In this document: positions 7,537-16,757 of the stretch, one piece after another
Layout: each line of letters begins with the position of its first letter
Numbering within the stretch: the stretch's first letter is position 1
DNA from: Nocardiopsis sinuspersici
GTDB taxonomy: Bacteria; Actinomycetota; Actinomycetes; Streptosporangiales; Streptosporangiaceae
DNA length: 64,000 bases
Direction of reading: 5' to 3'
Assembly: GCA_008638415.1 (NCBI GenBank)
Contig: VWVT01000014.1
Coordinates: 62,001 to 126,000 of the forward strand
Notes under the pieces: generated by a model
What the model was told of the DNA's origin: nothing
Database searches by the model: none
Seen by the model: the letters and a program-made list of their open reading frames with translations, nothing else
Translations under genes and position numbers: made by a program

Positions 7537-8994
7537 TCAGCCGATCAGGGCGTTGATCGGCGCCTCGGCGAAGTGGACCAGGAACACCACCGAGATCAGC
7601 CACAGCAGCGGGTGGACCTGGCGGCCCCTGCCCATGACGAGGCTGACGAAGGCGTACGTCAGCAGGCCGAACCCGATGCCGTTGGCGATCGAGTAGGTGA
7701 AGGGCATCATGATGATCGCCATGAAGGAGCCCAGGCCCAGCGCCGGGTCCCTGAAGTCGATGTTGACGATCTGGGTCATCATCATGAAGCCCACGATCAC
7801 CAGCACCGGCGTGGCGGCCTCGAAGGGCACCATGTTCACCAGCGGGGTGAGCAGGGTCGCCAGCATCATCAGCGCACCGGTGACGATCGGCGCGATACCG
7901 GTCCGGGCGCCCTCACCGACGCCCGCGGCGGACTCGGCGTAGATGGTGGCCACCGAGGCCGAGCCCAGACCGCCGAGGATCGTGCCGAAGGAGTCGGCGG
8001 CCAGGACCTCGCGGCTGCCGGGGATGTTGCCGTTCTCGTCGGCCAGGTCGCCCTGGTGGGCGACGCCGACCATGGTGCCCATGGTGTCGAAGAAGTCGGC
8101 CAGCAGCAGCGTGAAGATGAGCATGATCACGGTGGCGAAGCCGATGTCGGACCAGCGCGCGACCACGTTGAAGCCGCCCTCGGTGAACAGGCCGATGAGC
8201 GAGAAGTCGGGGACCGCGACCAGGCTTCCCCCGCCGGTGGGCAGGGTCGGAACGGTCAGGCTCCAGCCGAGGCGGTTGTCACCGCCGCCGAGGAGGGCCT
8301 CGACGACGAGGGCGATGACGGTGGAGACGATGATGCCCAGCAGCATCGCGCCCGGCACCTTGCGCACGTACAGGGCGACGGTGATCAGCAGGCCGATGAC
8401 GAAGATCAGGATGGGCCAGCCCTGGAGGCCGCCGTTGCCGAGCTGCACCGGCGTGCCCTCGCCCGCCTGCACGAAGCCGGCGTTGACCAGGCCGACCAGG
8501 GCCAGGAACAGGCCCACGCCCACGGCGATGGCGACCTTGATGCCCGGCGGGATCGCGGCGAAGACCGCGGTGCGGAACCCGGTGACCACCAGGATCAGCA
8601 GGACCACGCCCTCGACCACGATCAGCAGGAAGACGTCGGCCCAGGGCATGACCGGCGCGATGCCGTAGGCGACGACGGCGTTGAGCCCCATGCCCGCGGC
8701 GATGGCGAACGGGTAGCGGCTGACCACGCCCATGAGCAGGCAGGAGATCGCGGCGACCAGGGCGGTGACGGCGGCCACCTGGGGGATGCCCAGGGTCTCT
8801 CCGTTGACGTCCTCGGCCGTGCCGATGATCAGCGGGTTGAGGACGACGATGTAGGCCATGGCGAAGAAGGTCGCCAGGCCGCCGCGGACCTCGGTGCCGA
8901 GGGTGGAGCCGCGCTCGCTGATGTGGAAGTAGCGGTCAAGGGGGCCCGTCGGGCGCTTGCCGGTACTGCTGGGGGATGTACTTGGAGATTTCAC
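7537..8994 (-). CDS. NCS2-family purine permease (AzgA/PbuG type)
   Basis: A 485-residue polytopic membrane protein of the AzgA branch of nucleobase:cation symporters, which import adenine, guanine or hypoxanthine. Marks are LDRYFHISERGSTLGTEVRGG at the N-terminus, FAMAYIVVLNP in helix 1, GMGLNA, and the paired signature DFFDTMGT about residue 335. The GTG at 8994 is chosen because the conserved N-terminus begins about 20 residues later; the longer frame to 9108 adds sequence unlike the family. The leader of about 200 nt upstream shows no riboswitch I can recognise. DUF2530 is divergent across the gap, an arrangement I recall from other actinobacteria. Confidence 0.88.
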   Translation of the reverse strand: MKSPSTSPSSTGKRPTGPLDRYFHISERGSTLGTEVRGGLATFFAMAYIVVLNPLIIGTAEDVNGETLGIPQVAAVTALVAAISCLLMGVVSRYPFAIAAGMGLNAVVAYGIAPVMPWADVFLLIVVEGVVLLILVVTGFRTAVFAAIPPGIKVAIAVGVGLFLALVGLVNAGFVQAGEGTPVQLGNGGLQGWPILIFVIGLLITVALYVRKVPGAMLLGIIVSTVIALVVEALLGGGDNRLGWSLTVPTLPTGGGSLVAVPDFSLIGLFTEGGFNVVARWSDIGFATVIMLIFTLLLADFFDTMGTMVGVAHQGDLADENGNIPGSREVLAADSFGTILGGLGSASVATIYAESAAGVGEGARTGIAPIVTGALMMLATLLTPLVNMVPFEAATPVLVIVGFMMMTQIVNIDFRDPALGLGSFMAIIMMPFTYSIANGIGFGLLTYAFVSLVMGRGRQVHPLLWLISVVFLVHFAEAPINALIG

Positions 8995-9210
8995 GTCGAC
9001 AGCCTGACCTGGTCGTGTTACCGGACAACAAGGATTCTGCGCCAGGTTAGTTGCATCTTCGTACAACCTCGGCCACAACTTTCGCAGGAGTTTCGGAGAA
9101 AACACCATATGGTCGGATGATCACTTCTCCCGATGTGACGAACGCGTCCCTGGCGGGCGGGGCTCCCCGGGTACGGCCTTCCCCGCCGGCGAACGGATAG
9201 CCTGGGGACC

Positions 9211-9477
9211 GTGCGTACACCTCGCCAGCCCGACCCGGACGTCCACGAGAGCGACTACCGCGTGCCCGCCGCGATCGGCACCCTGGCGTGGGCGGTGGCG
9301 CTCGTCGTCCTCCTCGCCATGGGCGAGGACCTGCCCGCGTCCGAGCGCTGGTGGATCGGGGTCTGCGTGACCGGGATCGCACTGGGCGTCTTCGGCTTCC
9401 TCTACATTCCCCGCCTGCTCCGCAGGCGCGCCGGATCCACCGAGCACACGGACGACCGCGCGTCCGGCCCTCCCTGA
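9211..9477 (+). CDS. DUF2530 small membrane protein
   Basis: 88 residues with two hydrophobic helices (IGTLAWAVALVVLLAMG near residue 22 and GVCVTGIALGVFGFLYIP near residue 50) joined by a loop containing ERWWIG, and a basic/acidic C-terminal tail. This is the DUF2530 pattern. The GTG at 9211 has TAGCCT ending 7 nt upstream, so the mRNA is probably leaderless. Its function is unknown. The position beside an NCS2 permease and a methyltransferase is a conserved neighbourhood as far as I recall. Confidence 0.8.
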   Translation: MRTPRQPDPDVHESDYRVPAAIGTLAWAVALVVLLAMGEDLPASERWWIGVCVTGIALGVFGFLYIPRLLRRRAGSTEHTDDRASGPP

Positions 9478-9532
9478 GCCGCGGCCGTCACCGACCAACG
9501 GGGGCACCGTGCTTCTGCCTGATAATGGGCGG

Positions 9533-11029
9533 GTGTCTGAGACGAAATTCCCGCGCGGTCTGGCCGAGCGACTCCGCGGCATCCTCATCGACGCCGACTA
9601 CACGGTGTCCGGCGTCCGTGACCGACTCGGCGACGCCGCCGCGCGGGCGCTGGCCCGCGAGGAGCTGGTGCCCGCACTACGCGCCACCGGCGGCGAGGAA
9701 CGGCTCGGACTGCTGCTGCGCCTGTGGTGGCTCCGGTCGCCCATCCCCGCCAGGGCCGCGCGCTCCATCCTGCCCGTGGACGAACTGGCCGAGGCCGGCC
9801 TGGTCACCGTGGAGGAGGGCCCCGGCGGACCCGTCGTGTACTCCCTGGTGCACCTGGGCCCCTGGGAGCTGGAGGACGGCAGACCCGGGTTCGTGGTCTC
9901 CGACCCCAAGGTGCGCCCCGGCAGCGGCGGCGTTCCCCGGCCCGACCACGTGGTGGGCACGGGCGGCGCCTCCTCCACCCTCTCCCAGCTGATCGTGGAC
10001 GGCCCGGTCGACCGCGCCCTGGACGTGGGCACCGGCTGCGGCGTGCAGGCCCTGCACCTGGCCTCGCGGGCACGCGAGGTGGTGGCCACCGACCTCAACC
10101 CGCGCGCGGTGCGCCTGGCCGGGATCAGCCTGGCGCTGTCCGGTGTCGACGGCGCGCGCCTGGAGCAGGGCTCGCTGTACGAGCCGGTCGGGGGCGAGCG
10201 GTTCGACCTGATCGTGTCCAACCCGCCGTTCGTGATCACCCCCGACTCCTCCCGGTACACCTACCGGGAGTCGGACCTGCCCGGCGACACCGTGTGCGCC
10301 GAGCTGGTGCGGCAGGCCCCGGCGCACCTCACCGAGGGCGGCTGGTGCCAGATCCTGGCGAACTGGGTGCACCGTGACGGAGACGACTGGGAGGACCGGG
10401 TCGGCGGCTGGGTGACGGGGACCGGCTGCTCGGGCTGGGTGGTCCAGCGCGACGTGCAGGACCCCGCCGAGTACGTGGAGCTGTGGCTGCGCGACTCCTG
10501 CGAGCACGGCACCCCCGAGTACACGCGCCGCTACGACGCCTGGCTGGACTACTTCGAGCGCGAGGGCATCAAGGGCATCGGGTTCGGGTGGATCAGCCTG
10601 CGCAACGACGTCGCCCAGGACGCGACCGTGCGCGTGGAGGAGCTGCGGCACGAGATCGAGCAGCCCGTGGGCCCGTACCTGCCCGACGTGGTGGACGGGG
10701 CGATGACCGCGCTGCGCCTGACCGACGCCGCCCTGCTGTCCGCGCACGTGGCGCTCGCGCCGGACGTGGTGGAGGAGCGGACGGGCCGCCCGGGCGCGCC
10801 GGATCCGGAGAAGATCGTGCTGCGCCAGCGCGGCGGCCTGCGCCGGGTCGCCCGGGTGGGCACGGTGGAGGCCGCCCTGGCGGGGGTGTGCGACGGCACC
10901 ATGCCCGTGGGCCCGCTGCTGGACGTGATCGCCGAGCTCATCGGCGAGGATCCGGTGGCGGTGCGCGAGCGCGCGCCCGAGGCGCTGCGCACCCTCATCT
11001 CGGAGGGGTTCTTCCGGGTGGCCCGCTAG
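9533..11029 (+). CDS. Class I SAM-dependent methyltransferase with NPPF motif
   Basis: 498 residues. An N-terminal helical domain of about 150 residues precedes a Rossmann methyltransferase. Motif I is ALDVGTGCGVQ near residue 162, the acidic residue is in VVATDLNPRA, and the catalytic-type motif is VSNPPFVI near residue 225, as in N5-glutamine and N6-adenine methyltransferases (PrmC/HemK/RlmG relatives). A C-terminal domain of about 150 residues follows. The substrate is not evident; large-subunit rRNA or protein glutamine are the natural candidates. GTG 9533 is chosen because GATAAT ends 6 nt before it; GTG 9509 is an in-frame alternative adding 8 residues. Confidence 0.8.
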   Translation: MSETKFPRGLAERLRGILIDADYTVSGVRDRLGDAAARALAREELVPALRATGGEERLGLLLRLWWLRSPIPARAARSILPVDELAEAGLVTVEEGPGGPVVYSLVHLGPWELEDGRPGFVVSDPKVRPGSGGVPRPDHVVGTGGASSTLSQLIVDGPVDRALDVGTGCGVQALHLASRAREVVATDLNPRAVRLAGISLALSGVDGARLEQGSLYEPVGGERFDLIVSNPPFVITPDSSRYTYRESDLPGDTVCAELVRQAPAHLTEGGWCQILANWVHRDGDDWEDRVGGWVTGTGCSGWVVQRDVQDPAEYVELWLRDSCEHGTPEYTRRYDAWLDYFEREGIKGIGFGWISLRNDVAQDATVRVEELRHEIEQPVGPYLPDVVDGAMTALRLTDAALLSAHVALAPDVVEERTGRPGAPDPEKIVLRQRGGLRRVARVGTVEAALAGVCDGTMPVGPLLDVIAELIGEDPVAVRERAPEALRTLISEGFFRVAR

Positions 11030-11068
11030 CGCGGTGGCCGCCGGCCCTCGTCTGCGGGTCGTCGGCGT

Positions 11069-11506
11069 TCACACCTCCCCGCCCGTGAAGACCACCTCTC
11101 CGGACCCGGTCTCGTCGTCGCCGTCCAGCAGCGTGAGTCCGGGGGCGTCCACGGACACGGTGACCCCGGTATCGCACTCCAGGCCGATGAGGTGGCTCTC
11201 ACCGGGCCGGAACTCGCGCAGGTCCACGGGCAGCAGGGCGGTGCACTCCGCCGTCTGGTCGCGGTGCTCGAACCGGACGGTGGTCCGGTACCCGGAGAAG
11301 AACGGGGTCGTGCGGCCGCCGTCGTTCCCGGCCGGCATGGTCAGGTCCACGGTGATCTGCCGTCCCGGCTCGTAGGTGTGCTCGGTGACGGGCTCCTCCG
11401 TGGAGGCGGTCTCCACGGAGGGGGTGTCGGCGCCGCCACCGCCGTGGCAGCCGGTGGCGGCGAGGAGGGCGGCCAGGGCGAGGGGGACGGGAGGGGTCGT
11501 GCGCAT
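11069..11506 (-). CDS. Putative small lipoprotein
   Basis: 145 residues with a signal peptide ending LLAATGC, which fits a lipobox with Cys near residue 20, followed by a Gly-rich and Thr/Glu-rich spacer. The rest is beta-rich without a domain I recognise (PVDLREFRPGESHLIGLECD). It contains two further Cys that could pair. It probably sits on the outer face of the membrane. Its neighbours on both sides are convergent or divergent single genes, so the context does not help. Confidence 0.6.
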   Translation of the reverse strand: MRTTPPVPLALAALLAATGCHGGGGADTPSVETASTEEPVTEHTYEPGRQITVDLTMPAGNDGGRTTPFFSGYRTTVRFEHRDQTAECTALLPVDLREFRPGESHLIGLECDTGVTVSVDAPGLTLLDGDDETGSGEVVFTGGEV

Positions 11507-11587
11507 GGGGGATCCCTGTCGGCTTCGGGGATGTCGAGGGTACCCGCCGCACACGGAGGCTCCCGCCGGTGGCGATAGCGTCTGTCC

Positions 11588-12448
11588 ATGGTCCGAATCG
11601 CCGAACTCGTCCACTATCCGGTCAAGGGGTGCGCTGGCACGTCCGTGCGCACCGCCGAGATGACACCCGCCGGTATCGCGCACGACCGCACGTTCATGGT
11701 GGTCGACGCCGACGGGAACTTCCGCAGCCAGCGCGGGGAGCCCCGCATGGCGCTCGTCCGCGCCGGTGTCAGTGCCGGCGGCGCGCACCTGCGCCTGGAC
11801 CTCGACGGGCTCGGCCCCGTCGACGTCGCGGCCGATCCGGAGGGGCCGCGCCTGGAGGTGACGGTGCACGGGCAGCGGTTCACGGGCGTGGACCAGGGCG
11901 CCGAGGCCGCCGGGTGGCTCTCGGAGGCGCTCGGCGCGCCGAGCCGCCTGGTACGGGTACCCGCGGACCACGACCGCCGGGTGGGCGGACTGACCCCGGG
12001 CACCAGCGCGTTCGCCGACAGCACGGCCGTACTGATGGCGTCCCTGTCCTCGCTGGACCTGCTCAACGAACGCATCCTCGCGCGCGGCGCCGACCCCGTG
12101 CCGCTCGACCGCTTCCGGCCCAACATCGTGGTGTCGGGCTGGCCCGAGCCGCACACCGAGGACCGTGTCCGCGCCGTGCGCCTGGGCACCGCGGAACTGG
12201 GCTACGCCAAGGTGTGCGTCCGCTGCGCGGTCACCACGGTGGACCAGGACCGGGGGGTCAGGAGCGGGCCCGAACCCCTGCGCACGCTGGCGGGCTACCG
12301 CCGCGCCGACACGGGCGGGGTGTCCTTCGGCGCCAAGTTCGCCGTCACCCGCCCGGGAACGCTGTCGGTCGGCGACGAACCCGAGGTCACCGCCTGGGAC
12401 GAGCCCGAGGAGGGGCTGGGCGGTCGACTGGCCGCCGCCCTGGCGTGA
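11588..12448 (+). CDS. MOSC-domain protein (mARC/YcbX-like)
   Basis: 286 residues: the MOSC N-terminal beta-barrel (IAELVHYPVKGCAG at the start) followed by the MOSC domain. The conserved Cys that ligates molybdenum is in KVCVRCAVTTVDQ near residue 215, followed by the usual PLRTLAGYR. Relatives (mARC, YcbX, YiiM) use molybdenum cofactor to reduce N-hydroxylated compounds. No ferredoxin domain is fused, unlike YcbX. The ATG at 11588 has TAGCGT ending 6 nt upstream, predicting a leaderless transcript. Confidence 0.88.
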   Translation: MVRIAELVHYPVKGCAGTSVRTAEMTPAGIAHDRTFMVVDADGNFRSQRGEPRMALVRAGVSAGGAHLRLDLDGLGPVDVAADPEGPRLEVTVHGQRFTGVDQGAEAAGWLSEALGAPSRLVRVPADHDRRVGGLTPGTSAFADSTAVLMASLSSLDLLNERILARGADPVPLDRFRPNIVVSGWPEPHTEDRVRAVRLGTAELGYAKVCVRCAVTTVDQDRGVRSGPEPLRTLAGYRRADTGGVSFGAKFAVTRPGTLSVGDEPEVTAWDEPEEGLGGRLAAALA

Positions 12449-12517
12449 ACACGGCCCGGGCACGACCCGCCGTCCTGGCGTGACGCCGCCCTGGTGTGAC
12501 GCCGCCGGAGCGGCCCC

Positions 12518-15500
12518 TCAGTCGCCCAGGTCGGCCTCGGCCAGGAGGCGGGCCGCCGCGGAGGGGTCGCGCAGCACGTCCGCGAGCAGGTGCCGCCGCG
12601 ACCACTGGCCGGCGCGCCAGCACAGGGCCCGGGCCAGCCCGTCGGTGGTGGAGGCGTGTACCGAGCCGTCGCCGACGTACCACTCCAGCTCGACGCCGTC
12701 CACGGTGAGCGTCTGGTGGTGCAGGTAGGTGCGGTCGGGCTCCCCGTCGGGGTCGAGGAAGAGGTCGACCTCGTCCGGTACCGGGCGGATCTGCCCGGAC
12801 GAGCCGATCTTGCCGGTCACGACCTCGCTCGCCAGGTCCAGGTCGAGCACGTCCGCCAGGGCCTCGGCGGCCTCCGCCGGCGCCAGTACCAGGGCGCGGT
12901 CCTCCAGCAGCGGCAGCAGGTCCGGCGAGTCCACCACGACGGCGTACTCGACGTCGGCCACCACGATCGCGCCGCCCCGCACCGCACGCACCATGGTCGG
13001 CGGGGTGACCAGGTCGGCGTCCACCCCGGCGAGGGCGGCCCACACCCGGCGCAGCGCCGTGCGGTCCACGTGCCGGGCCGGGTCGGCCAGGCGGGCGAGC
13101 AGGTCGTCGGGTCCGTCGGGGTCGGTCAGCAGTTCGGCCAGGGTGGTGCGCACGCCCAGGGCCCGGGCGAACTCCGGGTCGACGTCGGCGGTCACCTCGT
13201 CGTACAGGCCGGTCAGCGCTGACTCGGCGTCGGCGGTGCGCAGCTCGACCGGCGCGCTGCCGTCCAGCAGGGCGCGGGTGCGCAGCCACCAGGCGGTGTA
13301 GGACGGCACGTCCACCACACGGCCGTCGGGCAGCAGCACCCGGGCGGGGGCGGTGACCGCCTCGCGCAGCGGTCCCTCGGCGAGCATGGCCAGGGCCCGG
13401 GGCCACTGGTCGTCGGCGATGCAGTCGAGGTCGGTCACGCACACCAGCTCGGGCACGACCGGCGGCAGCTCGGGGTCTCCGACGCGTTCGAGGACCTCGT
13501 CGGCCCAGTCCTCCAGACCGTCCGGTCCGTCCTCCCCCGCGGCGCCGTCGAAGACCGAGACCAGGTCCTCCCCCAGCGCGGCCTCCTCCGCGCGGACCGC
13601 GGACAGCTCCCACAGGGCTCCGACCGCGCGCAGCGCGTCGACCCCGTGCCGCTCCACGAGGTCGGCGTGCACGGTGCCGAAGGGGGCGTCCTCCACGAGC
13701 AGGTCGGCCAGGGGCGCGCCGGGAACGAGGAGTTCGGCGGCGATCGAGTAGCCGTCCTCGTCATCGCGCAGGGCCAGCTCGGACAGCCAGGGCGCGTCGG
13801 CGACGGTGGTCCCCGAGGCGGCGACGAGGTCCAGGACGGCCTCGGCCACGGGGTCGGGGTCGACGGCGTCCAGGGAGTCGCGGACGGCGGCCTCGGTGCG
13901 CGGGTCGGACAGGACGGTGCCGGCGCCGGCCTCCACCGCGCCCAGGCGGTTCAGGAGCGGGTGGACGGCGTCGGGGTGGACCACGCGCACGCCCAGGGTG
14001 GCCAGGGCGTCGGAGGAGACCCGGTTGCCGTGGGCGTCGCTGACCTCGGCCCAGTCCTCGCCCGGCACGAGCAGGGAGCGGGGGCCGCGTACGAGCCGCC
14101 CGTCCGCGAGCGGAACCGGCAGGGCGCCGAGCTCCTCCAGGTCGGCGCCGCCGCTCCCGGCACTGGCGAGGGCCGAGTAGAGGCCGGCCCACCAGTGCGG
14201 CGGCCGGTCGGTGTCGGCGAGCAGGTCGGCGACGTCGGCCAGCCCGACGCGGTGGACGCGCAGGGCGGCCAGCGCCGGATGGCGGGGGTTCCAGGTGCCG
14301 GGCAGAAGCTGGGGGACGAGCTCGGACAGGGTCGCGGCGAGGTCGGCGGCCCCGTCGGTTCCACCGGTGTCGAGCAGCGCGGCCTCGCGCGCGGCGATCG
14401 GCGCACCGGCGGCGGTGACCAGGAACGGGGTGTCCCGCAGGGGCTCGGCGACGCGGGCGCGGAAGGCGGCGTCGACGGAGCCGCCGCCCACGCGGGTGCC
14501 GGGCACCAGGTCCAGTGCGGCGCGGGCGCCGAAGCGGCGCAGCATGGCGCAGTAGGCGTCGGCGGCCTCACCGAGCAGCAGGTCGGTGGCGGCCCCGGAC
14601 TGGACCGCGCGCCGGTCGCTGCCCAGCGGGAAGGTGCCGATGAGGACGGCGGGCAGGTCGAGCCCGGTGTCGGTGGGTGTGGGCGCGTGGACCACCGGGT
14701 CCACGTCGGCGGGCAGGGTGGCGACCGCGCCCTCCTCGTCCACCGGGACCGCCCAGGTCAGTGACCAGGAGGTGCGGCCGCGCTCCTCGGTGGGGCGGTC
14801 GGCCAGCAGGGCGGGGTCGAAGGAGCCGGACCGGCTCAGGACGCGCCACAGTGTGGTGCGGGTGCCCTCGGCGTCCCGGTGGCTGGTGATGAGGTCGGCC
14901 GTCCCGGTGGTCTCCTCCCGGGTGAGGACGCGCTCGGCGCCCTCCACGTCCACGCGGACCTCGGAGAGGCCGGGCAGGGCCAGCAGGAGCGCCTCCCCGG
15001 TGCGGTCCAGGAGCTCGCGCACCCGGTCCCGGGCGGAGTCGTCGCGCAGCAGCAGGGTGACGACGGTGTCGTAGCCACCGGTCGCGGTGCTCCCGGCGGA
15101 GGTGCCGCCGACGGTGCTCCGGGCGGGGAAGGGCAGCCGCAGCATGGGGACGTGGCCCGAGCGGCGCTCCACCTCCCCGGCGAGGTCACCGTGGGTGCCC
15201 TCCTCGGCGAGCAGGTCGGCGACGGCCTCGCGGGCGGCCTCGGCGCTGAAGCGGACGGCCGCTCCGCCGGAGTCGACGGTGACGTCGTCGCTGAGCGCCG
15301 CGACCGCGGAGAAGCCCACGCCGAAGCGCCCGGTGGAGCCGTGCTCGTCGCGCTTGGTGGAGGCCCGCAGCGTGGCCAGCGACTCCACCCCCTCCGGGGT
15401 CAGCGGGACACCGGTGTTCGCGGCGGTCAGCCGGTGGCCGGTCAGCGCCAGGCGCATGCGTCCGGACACACCCGCGCGGCGGGCGGCGTCGGCGGCGTTC

Positions 15501-15673
15501 TGGGCCAACTCGACCACGACCCGGTCGCGGTAGCCGCCGAGCGCGAAGTCCTCCTCCGCGTTGGCGTCCTCACGGAACCGCGCGGGCGCGTCGGCCCACG
15601 CCGCGAGTACGCGTCGGCGCAGCTCCGCGGTGTTGTAGGGATCGGCCACCGAAGCGGTCAACGGCTCGGCCAT
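12518..15673 (-). CDS. Large Hsp90-like (GHKL) ATPase protein, sacsin N-domain type
   Basis: 1051 residues. The N-terminal 250 residues form a GHKL ATPase: VVVELAQNAADAARRAG (N-box Glu, Asn, Asp) near residue 50, LTAANTG, and TGRFGVGFSAV near residue 110 (G2 loop). This is the iterative ATPase domain seen in sacsin and in actinobacterial proteins annotated as Hsp90. The remaining 800 residues are alpha/beta and very rich in Asp, Glu, Ala and Leu, without a domain I recognise. The ATG at 15673 has AGGAGG 9 nt upstream. It follows the DUF3027 gene on the same strand by 141 bp. A chaperone-like role is inferred from the ATPase only. Confidence 0.75.
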   Translation of the reverse strand: MAEPLTASVADPYNTAELRRRVLAAWADAPARFREDANAEEDFALGGYRDRVVVELAQNAADAARRAGVSGRMRLALTGHRLTAANTGVPLTPEGVESLATLRASTKRDEHGSTGRFGVGFSAVAALSDDVTVDSGGAAVRFSAEAAREAVADLLAEEGTHGDLAGEVERRSGHVPMLRLPFPARSTVGGTSAGSTATGGYDTVVTLLLRDDSARDRVRELLDRTGEALLLALPGLSEVRVDVEGAERVLTREETTGTADLITSHRDAEGTRTTLWRVLSRSGSFDPALLADRPTEERGRTSWSLTWAVPVDEEGAVATLPADVDPVVHAPTPTDTGLDLPAVLIGTFPLGSDRRAVQSGAATDLLLGEAADAYCAMLRRFGARAALDLVPGTRVGGGSVDAAFRARVAEPLRDTPFLVTAAGAPIAAREAALLDTGGTDGAADLAATLSELVPQLLPGTWNPRHPALAALRVHRVGLADVADLLADTDRPPHWWAGLYSALASAGSGGADLEELGALPVPLADGRLVRGPRSLLVPGEDWAEVSDAHGNRVSSDALATLGVRVVHPDAVHPLLNRLGAVEAGAGTVLSDPRTEAAVRDSLDAVDPDPVAEAVLDLVAASGTTVADAPWLSELALRDDEDGYSIAAELLVPGAPLADLLVEDAPFGTVHADLVERHGVDALRAVGALWELSAVRAEEAALGEDLVSVFDGAAGEDGPDGLEDWADEVLERVGDPELPPVVPELVCVTDLDCIADDQWPRALAMLAEGPLREAVTAPARVLLPDGRVVDVPSYTAWWLRTRALLDGSAPVELRTADAESALTGLYDEVTADVDPEFARALGVRTTLAELLTDPDGPDDLLARLADPARHVDRTALRRVWAALAGVDADLVTPPTMVRAVRGGAIVVADVEYAVVVDSPDLLPLLEDRALVLAPAEAAEALADVLDLDLASEVVTGKIGSSGQIRPVPDEVDLFLDPDGEPDRTYLHHQTLTVDGVELEWYVGDGSVHASTTDGLARALCWRAGQWSRRHLLADVLRDPSAAARLLAEADLGD

Positions 15674-15814
15674 AACGGTTTCCTCCTGCGCTGCGGGCAC
15701 GGCCCGGCACGGTGCACCCGGGGCGGGAGCGGATGCGGTAAACCGACCCTAGCCCACCGTGGTGGAGGGCCGGGGCCTGGTTGCTCGGCGCGGCGGCGCA
15801 CCGGCGCGCCGCAC

Positions 15815-16636
15815 TCAGGAGTCGGAGGAGACCAGCTCCAGTTCGGCGGTGTCGTCGAAGACGATGTGGTCGTAGCCCATCTCGTCGACGACCGGCCGGA
15901 CCGGCTCACCGCGCACCTCCGGCCGACGCACCTCGGAGTGGGCACCGCAGCCGTGGTCCATGGAGACCACCTTGCCGTCGTCGGGAGCGTACTCGTTGGT
16001 GCACACGCCGAACATCTGGCGCAGCTCACCGGCGAGGGGGGTCATGAAGCCACAGGTCAGGCAGCGGGCGGGCGCGGCCGCGGCGATCGGGCTGCGCGGT
16101 CCGGCCTCGCCGTTGTACCAGCGCTCGGCGGCCTGCTCGCGGCCGGTCTCGGAGAGCACCTGGCGTCGGCCCAGGCCCAGCTCCCACACCATCTGCCGGT
16201 CCATGCCCTCTTCGTCCAGGTCGTTGTCGGGCACCTGGGCGTAGCCGGGGACGAGGCGGTCGTCGTCCTCGTCGGTGGGCAGCAGGTCGCCCACGCCGAC
16301 GTCGCCGGGGCGCAGCCGCTCCTTCCATGGAACCCATTCGGGCGCGACGATGGCGCCCTCGCCGGGCAGCAGAACGACCTCGTTGACCGTGACCCTCTTG
16401 GCGCGCGAGGCGCGGACCACGGTAACGGCGTAGTTCCACCCCGGGTAGGCGGGGTCCAGGCAGGTGAAGTAGTGGGTGATCAGGCGTGTGTCCTCGATGT
16501 GGGGGGTGAGGTGCTCACCCACCCATTCGGGCCGTCCGGCCTCGGCGGCCACAGAGCGGGCCAGATCCACCGCCTCGATACATGCCTTGTCCGGTACAGG
16601 AGAACGTCGAGAAGGGCTCACGTTTCCCATTCTCAC
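15815..16636 (-). CDS. DUF3027 protein
   Basis: 273 residues matching the actinobacterial DUF3027 family: WVGEHLTPHIEDTRLITHYF, AYPGWNYAVTVVRA, and a zinc-ribbon-like ARCLTCGFMTPLAG ... FGVCTNE ... HGCGAHSE. The function is unknown. The GTG at 16636 and ATG at 16630 are both possible starts. An inverted repeat TTGACC-N8-GGTCAA (16654-16673) lies just upstream and could be an operator. The gene lies between the cold-shock gene and the Hsp90-like gene, all on the same strand, a grouping that I recall from other actinobacteria. Confidence 0.8.
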   Translation of the reverse strand: MRMGNVSPSRRSPVPDKACIEAVDLARSVAAEAGRPEWVGEHLTPHIEDTRLITHYFTCLDPAYPGWNYAVTVVRASRAKRVTVNEVVLLPGEGAIVAPEWVPWKERLRPGDVGVGDLLPTDEDDDRLVPGYAQVPDNDLDEEGMDRQMVWELGLGRRQVLSETGREQAAERWYNGEAGPRSPIAAAAPARCLTCGFMTPLAGELRQMFGVCTNEYAPDDGKVVSMDHGCGAHSEVRRPEVRGEPVRPVVDEMGYDHIVFDDTAELELVSSDS

Positions 16637-16728
16637 TGATCGCGGGCACCGATTTGACCATAACGCGGGTCAAGGTTCGACCGATACACCCTCTTGATAC
16701 GGTCGCGCGCCGGTCACCGCGTGACCGG

Positions 16729-16755
16729 GGCCACCGGTCACGGGGACCGGTGGCC
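16729..16755 (-). terminator. Hairpin after the cold-shock gene
   Basis: Perfect 10-bp arms (GGCCACCGGT and complement) with a 7-nt loop begin 3 nt past the stop codon. A second small hairpin (CCGGTCAC...GTGACCGG, 16710-16728) follows. It could end transcription or leave partial read-through into DUF3027. Confidence 0.5.
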
Positions 16756-16757
16756 GC

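Noticed and set aside
8995-9210. Possible purine riboswitch before the NCS2 permease
   Set aside because: The leader is long enough, but I could not find the conserved loop and junction bases of purine or guanidine riboswitches.
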